Shown: positions 22,621 to 32,686 of the stretch, one piece after another
How positions within the stretch are numbered: the stretch's first letter is position 1
Layout: each line of letters begins with the position of its first letter
Assembly (NCBI GenBank): GCA_001931905.2
Contig: MSJI02000096.1
Coordinates: 24,570-88,569 of the forward strand
DNA from: Cladosporium sp. IMV 00045
Lineage: Eukaryota > Ascomycota > Dothideomycetes > Cladosporiales > Cladosporiaceae
Reading direction: 5' to 3'
Length of the DNA stretch: 64,000 bases
Made by a program: the position numbers and the translations under genes
The notes under the pieces: model-generated
Told to the model about the DNA's origin: nothing
The model's input: only the letters and a program-made list of their open reading frames with translations
The model's database searches: none

Positions 22621-23103
22621 ATGCACCTCTCAGCCGCCTTCTTGGGTTATGTACCACTCCTCACGACTGCAAGTCCAATTGTCGCTCGAGCTGGCGGCGG
22701 ACCAATGCCCAAACCCATCCCATCAAATTGCACAATCAGCAACGCTCTTCCGCACACTGCCAAAGAATGTGGAACTGCCAACATCAACGGCTGGAAGCCA
22801 CGAAGCAACTTCACCAACACTCACCTCCTGTACGCTGCCTACTTCGACTTACCTCAGACCGCTGAAGAGCTCTGGAAGACTTGCAGCGAGCAGTGCTATG
22901 GCTATGGCTACGAGGGTGACTGCAAGAGCGTCGTCCTCACGCAGGACGTTCGAACGCCACAAGGCTACTATGGTACTATGGGTGGTGAGCTTTTGACCGC
23001 CTGTCTGTTGTTCGGACAACACATCACTCCGAATGATTTTGAGAAGGCACAAGTTGGACAGTGGGTTAATGAGACGGCTGGGAGCATTTATTGCGGGTAT
23101 TGA
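22621..23103 (+). CDS. Small secreted cysteine-containing protein, effector-like
   Basis: A single exon of 160 residues. The ATG at 22621 starts a hydrophobic signal peptide (MHLSAAFLGYVPLLTTASPI, cleavage likely around residue 20-23). The mature part has seven Cys, several possible N-glycosylation sites (NCT, NFT, NET), the block LWKTCSEQCYGYGYEGDC and a C-terminal WVNETAGSIYCGY. The spacing of Cys with aromatic residues resembles PAN/apple-like small secreted proteins of plant- or lichen-associated Dothideomycetes, though no named family is certain. An odd number of Cys means one is free or pairs between molecules. A role at the cell surface or in host contact is only an inference. Confidence 0.8.
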   Translation: MHLSAAFLGYVPLLTTASPIVARAGGGPMPKPIPSNCTISNALPHTAKECGTANINGWKPRSNFTNTHLLYAAYFDLPQTAEELWKTCSEQCYGYGYEGDCKSVVLTQDVRTPQGYYGTMGGELLTACLLFGQHITPNDFEKAQVGQWVNETAGSIYCGY

Positions 23104-24298
23104 TTTTGTGCGGTGCCACTCACATGAGCTTCTGAGGCTATGGCTGTGACGATTTTGCTAATTGGCTTTTAATGTAATCGAGTATCGATAACGATCGAGG
23201 GGACTTGCTTGTGTGTGCGAAGAGCACTCGTTCCAATTCGGATCATATTCAAGGTTTCTCTTCCACATCCGACTGAATTGTCATGCGATCTTGCACAGCC
23301 TTCTCGTTCTCGGGTATCCTGTTTATCGAGACATACATCGTTCGAGTCCTTAGATATGCTTTACACCACTTCTTGAATATTCTTGAGGCACTGTCAGCAG
23401 CTTATTGGGTAAAGCATAGCCTGATGAGAGGCGAACATGCGTAGACTGCGCCCTCAATCCTAAATCTTGTTCCATAGGTATGTACATGTATCAAGTCCAT
23501 TCCCAACAAACATTCGACTGGTGTGCTTCGAGAGCACATACAAGAGGAGGGAGCAGCAGCCTCCTGAAAATTTTGTTTTGTATCTGTTGCACTCGGGCTC
23601 TGGGATCAATGTCTCAATGAGCCTTTCGCGCCAAGAAGAGAAAGTCTCGCTTCTGCAAGTGGCCAAAACCAGCGTCCTAGCTACGGTAGCTTTCGTCCTT
23701 CTTTTATCCCAACGATAGAGATCTCAAGAACCGATACTTGACTAATCTAAAACAGAGATAATGAAAAGCTCTAGCTCGGACGAACAATCACTCGATGCCT
23801 GGATCCAGCGTCCACAGCCTCCAGGATACAGACAAACATGCTGTGTGCACATCAATGCACACGAGCTGCAGGCGTGCCTTATAGCAACGCCGTACAGGTT
23901 GCATGACTACTGAGGTATCACGCAGGTAGTGCTCAGCCTGCCCCGAGGGCTGTGAGGGGGCTCGCGTCTACTCTTCGCAGCCCGCCTTTGCGTTCCTAGG
24001 TTCGATCCTCATCCGCGACAGTTACACTTGTTGCTACCGGTATCGAGGTCACGAACTTGAGATCGCTCACAGCCTAGTGTAGTGCCTCGACTCCTGTCTG
24101 GCTGCCTAAACAAGGCGTCTTTGCATATTCATGCCCTAGAACCCGCCTCAGCTCTTTCTCGTCGCCCTCAGCCTGATCCTCACAGCACCCATATAAGACG
24201 ACAATACAACCTGCCAGGAATGTGAGTATCTGTGAATCCAAAATCCATATTTTCGTCTTCTCTATATACCTGTGCTAATGCCGCCCTTGCCTTACAGC
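23104..24298. other. Intergenic with 5' leader of the membrane-protein gene
   Basis: No gene recognised. The right end carries ATATAAG (about 24191) and a leader intron at 24222-24297 belonging to the next gene. Confidence 0.55.
24222..24297 (+). other. 5' UTR intron of the membrane-protein gene
   Basis: GTGAGT donor, TGCTAATGC branch site and CTTACAG acceptor ending one base before the ATG at 24299. Reading through it meets stops, so the upstream exon is non-coding. Confidence 0.65.
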
Positions 24299-25765
24299 AT
24301 GGACGCCAATACGTCCTCCAACCTTCTCACGCCACGAGCACTACCGCTCGAGAACGTGAAAACGTGGAGCCAGAATGTCGATTTCGAGATCGATGCGCTC
24401 GGCCTAGTGACTCTCCTTGGAGCTGACGAGGTAAATCTGGCCGTGGGAACTCTGCAGCGACGCCGATACACAGAATATCTCCCTCTGCTGGCCGCATTTG
24501 TCATCTCTGGAAACCGGTTTACCGCCGAGCAGCCAGGCTTTGTGCTCTACAACCTGAGCGATGGCATGTCCACGACGGAGCTCAAAGGCTGGTTCACTCG
24601 CTGGCTAATGAACCAGAAAATCAACAACGCTACGACTGTGTTTGAATGGAAAAAACGAGATTCCAAAGCCCACAAAGCCCGAAGTATCAGCTTGATTGCG
24701 CTTGCGCTTTCTATTCTGCTTGTCACTCCTCTGCTGGTGTGCACCATTCTCATGGGAGATTGGTACGGCGTGGGAAACTCGGCGGCCATCATCGTCTCCA
24801 TCTTGACCAGAACCTATCTTCTCACGAAGCTACGCCAGGCTCGCAACAGCCAGATCAGGGAAGAACAGGAAACAGCCGGCTCTTCTGAATCTCCTGGTGA
24901 GAAGCCTGCCGAGCCTCTCAAAGAGACTGCTGTGAAAGAGCTCTGCGTCGTCCGTTCTGACGGCAAGATGGTTACGATCAAAGTCCCGAAGGAAATCCTT
25001 CCCACGTTCACCAAAAGCTGCAAAGTGACGAATGAGCACCTCTACGACTGGGTGCGCCGCGTCGGCTGGGTGGCCCTCGGAGCTCACATGTGCATACTGG
25101 GCATGTGCACGCTCTTCACGCAGATATACACTGTAGTCCTCCTTGTCTTGAGCACATGGGCTTTGAGCACGGGCTTCGACAGCGACCTGCAATACAAGGT
25201 ACTCCCAACCGAAGGCGAAAGCGACTTTGCTACGAGAGTTGAAATCCCTTTCAATAAAGACTGGGACGTCATCAAGACAGACCACCCAAAACTCGAGCCA
25301 AACGCAAAGTCTGCTGGGAAACCCAGAGACTGGGACCGACGAAAGGTAGCATGGGCGCGTCTTCGGCAAGACAAGAATCCCGACGAGTCTTTGAAACGCT
25401 GGAACCTGTTGCCGCACGAGAGTAACGAGGGATGGTGGCGAGAATACCAGGAGATAAAAGACACTCTTAACGCAAAGCCGGCCGGCGCTGAAACCCAATC
25501 GCAACCGCCACCAAGCAATAACAGATCGACCCGCACTCCAGTCCCGGCCACTGCTGGCTCACAGTCGCGTGCAACGCAAGCGTCACGAAGGAACGACAGA
25601 TCGACTGATGGAACATCGGATTCGACCTCGCTTCTCTTACAGGTACCGACGAACCAAAGCAGTCCGGATGGCCGGAGTCTGACCTCTGAGGTAAGCAACA
25701 GCTCAAGCTCCGGGAATTGCGGTGCAGGCGATTCGTCCCAAGCTGCTGCGTCTTCTTCCATGTGA
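24299..25765 (+). CDS. Multi-spanning membrane protein of unknown function
   Basis: A single coding exon of 488 residues from the ATG immediately after a leader intron. There are two pairs of hydrophobic segments: ISLIALALSILLVTPLLVCT and SAAIIVSILTRTYLL near residues 126-175, and VALGAHMCILGMCTLFTQIY plus VVLLVLSTWALS near 255-290. They are separated by a charged loop with a Glu/Pro-rich stretch. A 120-residue region with WDVIKTDHPK and WARLRQDKNPDESLKRWNLLP follows. The tail is Ser/Thr/Gln-rich and probably disordered, ending SSQAAASSSM. The membrane location is seen from sequence; the family and role are not recognised. Confidence 0.8.
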   Translation: MDANTSSNLLTPRALPLENVKTWSQNVDFEIDALGLVTLLGADEVNLAVGTLQRRRYTEYLPLLAAFVISGNRFTAEQPGFVLYNLSDGMSTTELKGWFTRWLMNQKINNATTVFEWKKRDSKAHKARSISLIALALSILLVTPLLVCTILMGDWYGVGNSAAIIVSILTRTYLLTKLRQARNSQIREEQETAGSSESPGEKPAEPLKETAVKELCVVRSDGKMVTIKVPKEILPTFTKSCKVTNEHLYDWVRRVGWVALGAHMCILGMCTLFTQIYTVVLLVLSTWALSTGFDSDLQYKVLPTEGESDFATRVEIPFNKDWDVIKTDHPKLEPNAKSAGKPRDWDRRKVAWARLRQDKNPDESLKRWNLLPHESNEGWWREYQEIKDTLNAKPAGAETQSQPPPSNNRSTRTPVPATAGSQSRATQASRRNDRSTDGTSDSTSLLLQVPTNQSSPDGRSLTSEVSNSSSSGNCGAGDSSQAAASSSM

Positions 25766-25950
25766 TTTGAGTCTTCCCTTTGTATTCGTCCCTCTTTTGT
25801 GATCGGTGTCATGGCTCTTCCGAGTGGTGGCAATCAAGATTGTGGGAAATACGTTTCTGGTTCTCATATGTTGGATTACGAACTTATGACCTCAAATCTT
25901 CCTAGTACATAATGCAATGCTCGACTTTCAACTTTCAGTTCCTACAAGAC

Positions 25951-26991
25951 TCACTCCGACCCCAACAACCTCTCCGCATTCCGCCTATACATGTCCTCAA
26001 CCTCCGCTACCCCAAACATCCCATTCATGCCCTCGTCCAACTTCCCCCTCAAAAACTCCACTCCCCCGGCCTTCGTGTAGGGGAAATCACTCCCATACAA
26101 CAACCTCTCATGCCCCACGCCCGCACCCTCAATCAACCCCACAATCTGGCCCGGAAACGGGAATCCCGCCAAATCGAACCAGAACTGCCTGTTCAGCGCT
26201 TCTCTCACATCCTCCTCTGCGCTCGCTTCCCAGTCGCCCGGCACCAGCGTGCTAAAACCCGTCCACCGCGAGAGGAGGGGCGGGCTGGCACCTGCTAGGT
26301 GCGGGAGAATGATTTTCAGGTCAGGGCAGCGTTTGACGGTGCCGCTGAGGAAAAGGTTGGATACGACGCGGGCGGTGTCGAAGAGGAATTCGAGCATGGG
26401 ATTGGGGAATTTGTTTGCTAGGGGAGTTGCTCGCGTGGGGTTTCGGGAGGAGGCGTGGGTTTTGGAGACGAGACTTGCGTCAGTGCAGGAAATGCAGGGG
26501 GTCGTCGGGTGGATGAAGAGAGTTGCTTTGCGGCGGTTGAGCTCGTCGAAGATGGGGTCGAAGAGGGGGTCGCCGAGGTAGTGGCCGTGGCCGTTGGTCA
26601 GGAGGACGAAGCCGTCGCAGCCTTCGTTGGCGGAGAGGGCGATTTCTCTCAGGCAGAGGTCGACGTCTGGGATGGGGAGGCTGGCCCAGTAGCCGAAGCG
26701 GTGGGGGAGGCGTTTCTTGAGGTCCGCGGCGTAGGCGTTGCAGTCTCGTGTCAGCGAGGCGGCGAGGGAGGCGTTGTTGTGGACGAGGTGCGTGCCAGGC
26801 GTGGAGATGGAGAGTATTGATTTTTCGATGCCGTTCTTGTCCATTAGTTCGAGGTGGGCTTCCTCACTCCATTCCGGTAGGTAGGGCATGCCGTCTGGGT
26901 TTGCGTGGCCGTTTTCAAGACAGGCTTTGCGGTAGAAGGGTGGGAGGAAGTGGACGTGGACGTCGATTTTAGAGGGCATTCTTGTTGCCAT
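25951..26991 (-). CDS. ACMSD-type amidohydrolase (decarboxylase family)
   Basis: A single exon of 346 residues. The N-terminal metal site is KIDVHVHFLPP (His12, His14), with LFIHPTT, IILPHLAGA and the late Asp of GSDFPYT, the order found in the 2-amino-3-carboxymuconate-6-semialdehyde decarboxylase family. Members are zinc-dependent decarboxylases or hydratases of aromatic-acid-type substrates, including 6-methylsalicylate decarboxylases of polyketide pathways. The substrate cannot be read here, and no polyketide synthase lies nearby. The start is taken at MATRMPSK because five upstream codons (MLHSI) add nothing family-like. It is transcribed divergently from a second amidohydrolase of a different subgroup. 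Confidence 0.88.
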   Translation of the reverse strand: MATRMPSKIDVHVHFLPPFYRKACLENGHANPDGMPYLPEWSEEAHLELMDKNGIEKSILSISTPGTHLVHNNASLAASLTRDCNAYAADLKKRLPHRFGYWASLPIPDVDLCLREIALSANEGCDGFVLLTNGHGHYLGDPLFDPIFDELNRRKATLFIHPTTPCISCTDASLVSKTHASSRNPTRATPLANKFPNPMLEFLFDTARVVSNLFLSGTVKRCPDLKIILPHLAGASPPLLSRWTGFSTLVPGDWEASAEEDVREALNRQFWFDLAGFPFPGQIVGLIEGAGVGHERLLYGSDFPYTKAGGVEFLRGKLDEGMNGMFGVAEVEDMYRRNAERLLGSE

Positions 26992-27773
26992 GATGGAGTG
27001 TAGCACTGATCACTAGCTGAAGCCTGGCTTCGGATATTTTGAGAGTTCCAAAGGCAGTGTATGAGGTTCAGTAGGCGAGGCAAAATCGGCTGGGTAAATG
27101 TTTTGTCGGTGTCAGCAATGCATCTGCAGTCAGACTTGGTACCTAGCCTCGAGCTCTTAGCAACAGGTGGCAACCATTACTGACGGCTCGTTCGGGATAT
27201 ATACATGATCGTAATATTGATAGTCGCTCATAGGTGGGGTCCGAATGACATTGACCGACCGCCGGCCCGGATATGCAGGAGAGCATTTTACATTGCTCTT
27301 GAGGATCGGCTCATGTGTTCTCATCTTCAGACTTGGACATCGATCTCATCTCATCTGCGTGAGAGATGAAGCAGGCTACCTAGTCTAGGACATTTTCATC
27401 GTATTCTTCGGACGAGAAGAAGGAAAACACAAGGCTGTCAGTCAACGGGAAGATCTGATGTCGCGTTGTTTCTCACAGGGTCTCCGCAGTGGGGCCGTTG
27501 CTCCATGGAGAGGATGCGCTCGGATGCCGCGAGAGAACGAAGCCGAAGGATGTCACTCCTACCTTACCTGACACTTCTCCTTCGTATTATATGATGCTGA
27601 ACATCATCCTTTGAATCTGACTGCAGGAGCTGACCAAGCTTCTAACCTCTTCATAATCTCCGGACCTATACAATTGACTACACGTAGGTTCTCGCCGCTA
27701 GTATTGGTATCTCTCATCTCTTCTTCGTCTACTTCTATTCTACTCCTGTTTAACCGACAAAAAGGCACCTGTC
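26992..27773. promoter_or_regulatory. Divergent promoter between two amidohydrolase genes
   Basis: 782 bases separating the two start codons. A pyrimidine-rich leader (27640-27770) precedes the plus-strand gene. No specific site was recognised. Confidence 0.45.
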
Positions 27774-29100
27774 ATGTCCTCATTCCTAATCAGTGACGTC
27801 CGTATCTTCGATGGCGAGAATACCATAGAATCTGGGTTCCTCCTGGTCGAAGGGGGCAAGATCAAGCAAGTCTCCCAAACTCCCATCTCATACTCCGGAC
27901 CGAGCATCTCCAAACCTGGCCACACCGTCTTCCCGGGTCTGATCGACTGTCATGTCCACTGCGACGGTGGCAATCCCTCCGCCCTCCCACAGAGCCTCCG
28001 CTTCGGCGTCACGACTGTCTGCGACATGCACAACGAGTATCCCAACATCGAGAAGCTACGCAAACAGATCGCCGAGGAAAGCGACTGCGCCGACCTGAAA
28101 ACGACCAGCTACGCCGCCACGGTAGAAATGGGCTGGCCCATGCCCGTGATCGTAGCCCACAGCACGAACCCCAACATCCACGAGGAATTCGCCCTTTGGC
28201 CCAAGTTGGAGAAACCCTCAGACGCCGCAAGCTACATCCAAGACCGCCTGAAGGAAGGCGTCGACTACATCAAACTGATGCACGAAAGCGGCGCCCTCAT
28301 GGGAGCGGAATTCAACAAACCCAGCCTGGAGCTGCAAAAAGCCGTCATCGACGAAGCGCACGCCCACGGTCTTACAACCGTCGCCCACGCCCTCGTCAAA
28401 GCCGACACGCTGGCCATCCTGAGCGCGGGCGTGGACGGTCTAACGCACCAGTTCTGCGACGCACCGATTGATCAGAGCGTCATCGACGCTTACAAGAGAA
28501 ACAACGCCCACCTCAACCCCACCCTCGCGGCGCTCGGCTCGCTGACCACAGAGGGCAAGGCGACGCAGGAGAGGTTCGCGCACGATCCGCGCGTGCAGCA
28601 TCTGTTGCCGGAAGAGGCCAGGCATCGCGTTTGTGCTTGCATGGAAATGTGCAAAGTCCCCGGCGCGAGTGTCGAGTTTGCTTACGAGGCTGTGAGACAG
28701 CTTAAGGCGGCCGGCGTGGATGTGTTAGTGTAAGTCGACGAGAAGTCCTTCCCCAATGAACTCTGACGGTACGCCTTGGATAAATGACTGACGACATCTT
28801 CACAGTGGCTCCGACTCCGCCGGCCCTGCAGTGGGCACAGCGTGGGGGCTGAGCATGCATCATGAACTGTACCTTTTCGTGAAACATTGCGGCTTCTCGC
28901 CCGCGGAGGCTCTGCGGGCTGCCACTTTCCTCAATGCGAAGAGGTTTGGTTTCAAGGATCGAGGGCAGATCAAAGAGGGGTTGAGAGCGGATTTGGTGCT
29001 TGTAGAGGGGAATCCGTTGGAAGATATTGATGCCACGCTTGATTTGAAGGGGGTTTGGAAGGAGGGTGTGCTATGTAAGACGTATGAGGTGGTAGTGTGA
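27774..29100 (+). CDS. Amidohydrolase, imidazolonepropionase/prolidase-like
   Basis: There are two exons, 27774-28729 and 28806-29100; the 76-base intron has GTAAGT and CACAG ends and the product is 416 residues. The join makes VDVLVGSDSAGPAVG, supplying the catalytic Asp (about 322). Other metal ligands are the HVH pair of LIDCHVHCDGG (60, 62), a likely carboxylated Lys167 in YIKLMHESG, His205 in TTVAHAL and His225 in LTHQFCD. This is the COG1228-type binuclear amidohydrolase pattern, whose members cleave cyclic or peptide-like amides. C-terminal GLRADLVLVEGNPLEDI is the usual closing beta-strand block. The substrate is unknown. The gene shares its promoter region with the ACMSD-type gene, hinting at a joint degradative step. 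Confidence 0.9.
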
Positions 29101-29666
29101 ATGGTGTAGGTGAGTGAGATGTTGGTGAGATTGGGTTGCTGTTCTTACTGTTGTGATGTATGTGATGGTACATATGTCGTTTATATGTACATGTGACGAG
29201 CATCATTGACTTTTTCCAAAGACAAGTCTCGTTTGAATTTTATATCGTTTGGTCGATCATTCGGATTTGGACAACGCTACGTGACCAGTAGCATTCAATG
29301 GGTTAAGACCACCAGAATCGTTAATCTCATCCGAAGATGTTTGAAGACTTCAAAAATCAGAAGCTTCTCATTCGCTCTGGAATCTTCGAAAATTGGGCCG
29401 ATGTCGTAGCCGCTCGAGCGCCGTTCTTCGGCAAAGCCAGCGAGAACTCCCGCGGCAGGGCCAGCCAAATTGTTCGAAGACGGAACATCATAGGAGGAGA
29501 GAGAGAAGACAAGTCTTTACCAGCACTACAAACAACCTCACCTACACCACCCACCACCCATCAACCATTCGCTCCTTGTTTCCCTTAAATGTCATTCCAT
29601 CGCCTGAGATAGACAGCGGCCGCATAATCACCACCACACATTCCATCTCCGCTCCCTCAAAAAACC
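29101..29666. other. Intergenic, promoter of mdj1
   Basis: Ends in an A/C-rich leader before the mdj1 ATG. Nothing else recognised. Confidence 0.5.
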
Positions 29667-31334
29667 ATGAGCATAGCATCGCCCGCCCTGCTCCCACGAG
29701 CAGCGGCGCAACCCCTACGCCTGCTCGCAGCAACCCGCACCTCCAACCAGAGATACCATGACCGAAACTCGGAAGCCCGCCAATTCACAACGCAAACGCG
29801 CCCGCGCCCTTCACAATGCCAGCAGCCCCTAGGCCGATCCAAATCGAACCCAGAGAGGACGCAGCAGCAGCGCCGAACTTTCCACGCCTCCTCCGCCCTC
29901 GCCATGAAAGACCCCTACGCGACTCTCGGCGTCGGCAAGAACGCTTCCGCCGGCGAGATCAAGAAGGCTTACTACGGCCTGGCGAAGAAATTCCACCCGG
30001 ACACCAACAGCGACCCGAAGGCCAAGGAGAAGTTCGGCGAGGCTCAGAGCGCTTACGAGCTGCTCTCGGACTCGACCAAGAAGGCACAATACGACCAGTA
30101 CGGCAGTGCGGCGTTCGATCAAAATGGTGGAATGGGAGGCGGTGCTGGCCCGGGCGGCTTTGGAGGCGGAAACCCGTTCGGCGGCGGCTCGCCTTTCGGT
30201 GGCGGATTCGGCGGAGCGAGAGGAGGAGGGTTTGGCGCGGACTTCAATTTCGAGGATCTGTTCAACGCATTTGGCGGCGGCGGCGCGCGACGGGGTAGGC
30301 CCGGCGGCAACCCGTTCCAGGAAGAAGTGCTGGTGGGCGACCACATCGAAGTGCAGACGAACATTTCCTTCATGGACGCGGCCAAGGGCGTGCAGAAAGA
30401 CATCACCATCAACCCTTTGACGCAGTGCAAAACGTGCACGGGCAGCGGGCTCAAGAAGGGCGCCAGCAAGAGCAACTGCAAAGTGTGCGGCGGCACGGGC
30501 ACGCGCGTGCACGCCATCCAGGGCTTCCAGATGGCCAGCACGTGCAACGCGTGCGGCGGACAGGGGCAGGCTACGCCCAAAGGTAGCGAGTGCGGGACGT
30601 GCAACGGCAACGGCGCGACTCGCGACCGCCGCACCGTGACCGTCGACATCCCGGGCGGCGTCGAAGACGGCATGCGCCTGCGCATCATCGGCGAGGGCGA
30701 CTTCCCACCTACCGGCCAAGCCAACGGGCCCAACCCCAGCACGCAGAAGGGCGATTTGTACGTCTTCATCCGCGTCGCGCCGGACAGCAAATTCTCGCGC
30801 TCGGGATCAGACGTGCTGTACACGGCATCCATCCCGCTCACGACCGCCGTGCTGGGAGGCGAAATCCCCATCCCGACACTCGACGGCGAGGTCAAAGTCA
30901 AGGTCGCGACGGGCACGGGCACAGGCGACAAAATCACCCTCTCAGGCAAGGGCATGCGCCGCCTCGACAGCAAGCGCGGCAGCAACGGCGATCTGCGCGT
31001 AGAGTTCAAGGTCCAGATGCCCAAGTACCTGAGCGTCAACCAGCGCACGATCATCGAGATGTTGGCGGACGAGATGGGGGATAAGAACGCCAAGCGGGTC
31101 ATGAATTTGGGACAGTATAATAAGGAGTCGGCGCCTCCTGGCGGAGCTGGTGGGGCTTCGAGCGGTGGTGCGGCTGCTGCTGGCTCTGAGGGCAAGAGCA
31201 ACGCTGCGTCTGGAGATGGCCATCAGGATGAGGGCTTTTTGAAGAACCTCTGGCATAATATCTCGGGGCAGCATGAGGGTAAGGAAGGAGAGGGGCAGGA
31301 GAATAAGAAGGAGGATGAGAAGAAGAAGAAATAG
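29667..31334 (+). CDS. mdj1: Mitochondrial DnaJ/Hsp40 co-chaperone
   Basis: A single exon of 555 residues with full DnaJ architecture. It has an Arg-rich presequence (1-79), a J domain from about residue 81 with HPD at 110-112, a Gly/Phe-rich linker (about 153-215), and four CxxCxGxG zinc repeats (254-313: [32 protein letters not shown]). Two substrate-binding beta domains and an acidic, Lys-rich tail follow. In yeast, Mdj1 works with the matrix Hsp70 Ssc1 in folding imported proteins and in mtDNA maintenance. The presequence plus type I layout distinguishes it from cytosolic Ydj1, which has a CaaX end. The strong GC bias of the G/F region creates a 360-codon antisense frame, which is a shadow. 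Confidence 0.95.
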   Translation: MSIASPALLPRAAAQPLRLLAATRTSNQRYHDRNSEARQFTTQTRPRPSQCQQPLGRSKSNPERTQQQRRTFHASSALAMKDPYATLGVGKNASAGEIKKAYYGLAKKFHPDTNSDPKAKEKFGEAQSAYELLSDSTKKAQYDQYGSAAFDQNGGMGGGAGPGGFGGGNPFGGGSPFGGGFGGARGGGFGADFNFEDLFNAFGGGGARRGRPGGNPFQEEVLVGDHIEVQTNISFMDAAKGVQKDITINPLTQCKTCTGSGLKKGASKSNCKVCGGTGTRVHAIQGFQMASTCNACGGQGQATPKGSECGTCNGNGATRDRRTVTVDIPGGVEDGMRLRIIGEGDFPPTGQANGPNPSTQKGDLYVFIRVAPDSKFSRSGSDVLYTASIPLTTAVLGGEIPIPTLDGEVKVKVATGTGTGDKITLSGKGMRRLDSKRGSNGDLRVEFKVQMPKYLSVNQRTIIEMLADEMGDKNAKRVMNLGQYNKESAPPGGAGGASSGGAAAAGSEGKSNAASGDGHQDEGFLKNLWHNISGQHEGKEGEGQENKKEDEKKKK

Positions 31335-32686
31335 AGGGGAGGAAAAGTGATTCTGGTGAGAGTGTCAACTGAGGTTTCGACACGTTTGGAGAATTGAAAC
31401 GAGACGACGAAGACGGCGAGGAAGAGGAAGAAGAGAAGCGAGGCTCCCCCCTCGCAATTGTATTATTGTGACCCTCTTTGGTTTCCCACCACCTTAAGCG
31501 ACGGCTGCGGAGGTGGTTTTGCATATTCGATCATATCAAGGGGGTTCAAGAGAAGTGGAGAAAGAAGAAAGCAGCATGCTCGTTCTGGGTGAACGTCGAG
31601 CTGTTTTCCTTTCTTTGTGTACATGTACATAGACACGGCTGTGGATGAGGAGGAGGCATCGAATGGCGTCCCTATCTGGTCTCCGATGTATAGTAGAAGG
31701 AAAAAATTTGTGTATTTATTAGCGATGAGCAGCACGCAGGGAAGAGGACAAAAACTCTCGACTCAGTCGGTTTTTTCGTATCGTGCTTTCCTGCTTTTCT
31801 ATCCTTTTCGGAGTGATCGATCTACTTGATCTGTTTGCCTACCTACCTAGTCGATGGTGGTTTTCCTAACTACACCTACTCTCCTTCTACTTGTATACGA
31901 TGTGGCGATCGATTGAAAGACCGCCAGCGCTTACATATGCCATCCGAATCGTCATACTCGTTGCTATCGCTTAGAAAGAAAAGTCGTCAGTATGAATCTA
32001 AGCGCCGGCGCTTAGCGATGTTGTCTGACCAGACGCCACAGCCGCGCAATTGGCCGCGTCGAAGCGACCTCTTTGCGCTGCTCTTTTTGTTTCTCGCATT
32101 TGGGCGCCGAGAAAGCGCTTGCTGGGCGGATATGGGTTGGGATGATTCATTGGGTGGTTATGCTGATTGATGTATGGAGTATATATTGTGTATGATCGAT
32201 GCCTGATATGATGATTGCACTGCCTTCGACCCCCACTTTGCACTGACCTTGGACGGACTGACAGATCGTCAAAGCGGCGGGCGGCATATCGTCACATCTC
32301 ACCCCAAGCAGCAGCCGAAGTGTTCAGGCGTCTTGTCTTTTAGGCACGACTTTAGGTACTTGATCATCCATACTCTTCACCTTGTTCCATATCATCAGAC
32401 GAGTCTCCACTGCCTGCTGCCAACATATCCTCCCTTGTTGGGCGCAAAATTACTCGCTTACCACCTGCAAGGCTAATACTCTCCCTCAAGCAGCCATTCA
32501 ATACCCGACACGTCTGCGTCTACAGCTGTGATCATCTCGCCTGAGCCTCAACAACCTCTCATACCATATCCGACTGCCTGAACATGGCTTGGCAATAAAC
32601 GGCCTGCAATCATTCACCACCTCCTCAACAATCTCTCCCTCTATCGATCCCCCTAGAAATACCGCCAGGTCTTCCCCTCCACGCCC
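31335..32686. other. Intergenic between mdj1 and bro1
   Basis: mdj1 3' UTR and bro1 promoter. Contains the palindrome at 31999-32014 and a C/T-rich leader at 32500-32680. No gene seen. Confidence 0.55.
31999..32014. repeat. Perfect 16-bp palindrome TAAGCGCCGGCGCTTA
   Basis: A self-complementary site between genes. Its right half contains GCCGGCGCTTA, which recurs at 47906-47916, with a 10-base match at 20257-20266. Confidence 0.7.

Noticed and set aside
23930..24020. GGTTCGATCC box suggestive of a tRNA T-loop
   Set aside because: The flanking bases do not form a five-pair T stem and no matching 5' acceptor strand (CGCGGAT-like) is found upstream.
24830..25833. Two long minus-strand frames (224 and 249 codons)
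   Set aside because: Antisense to the membrane-protein gene, which has coherent helices and starts after a leader intron.
30119..31201. 360-codon minus-strand frame
   Set aside because: GC-driven antisense shadow of mdj1.
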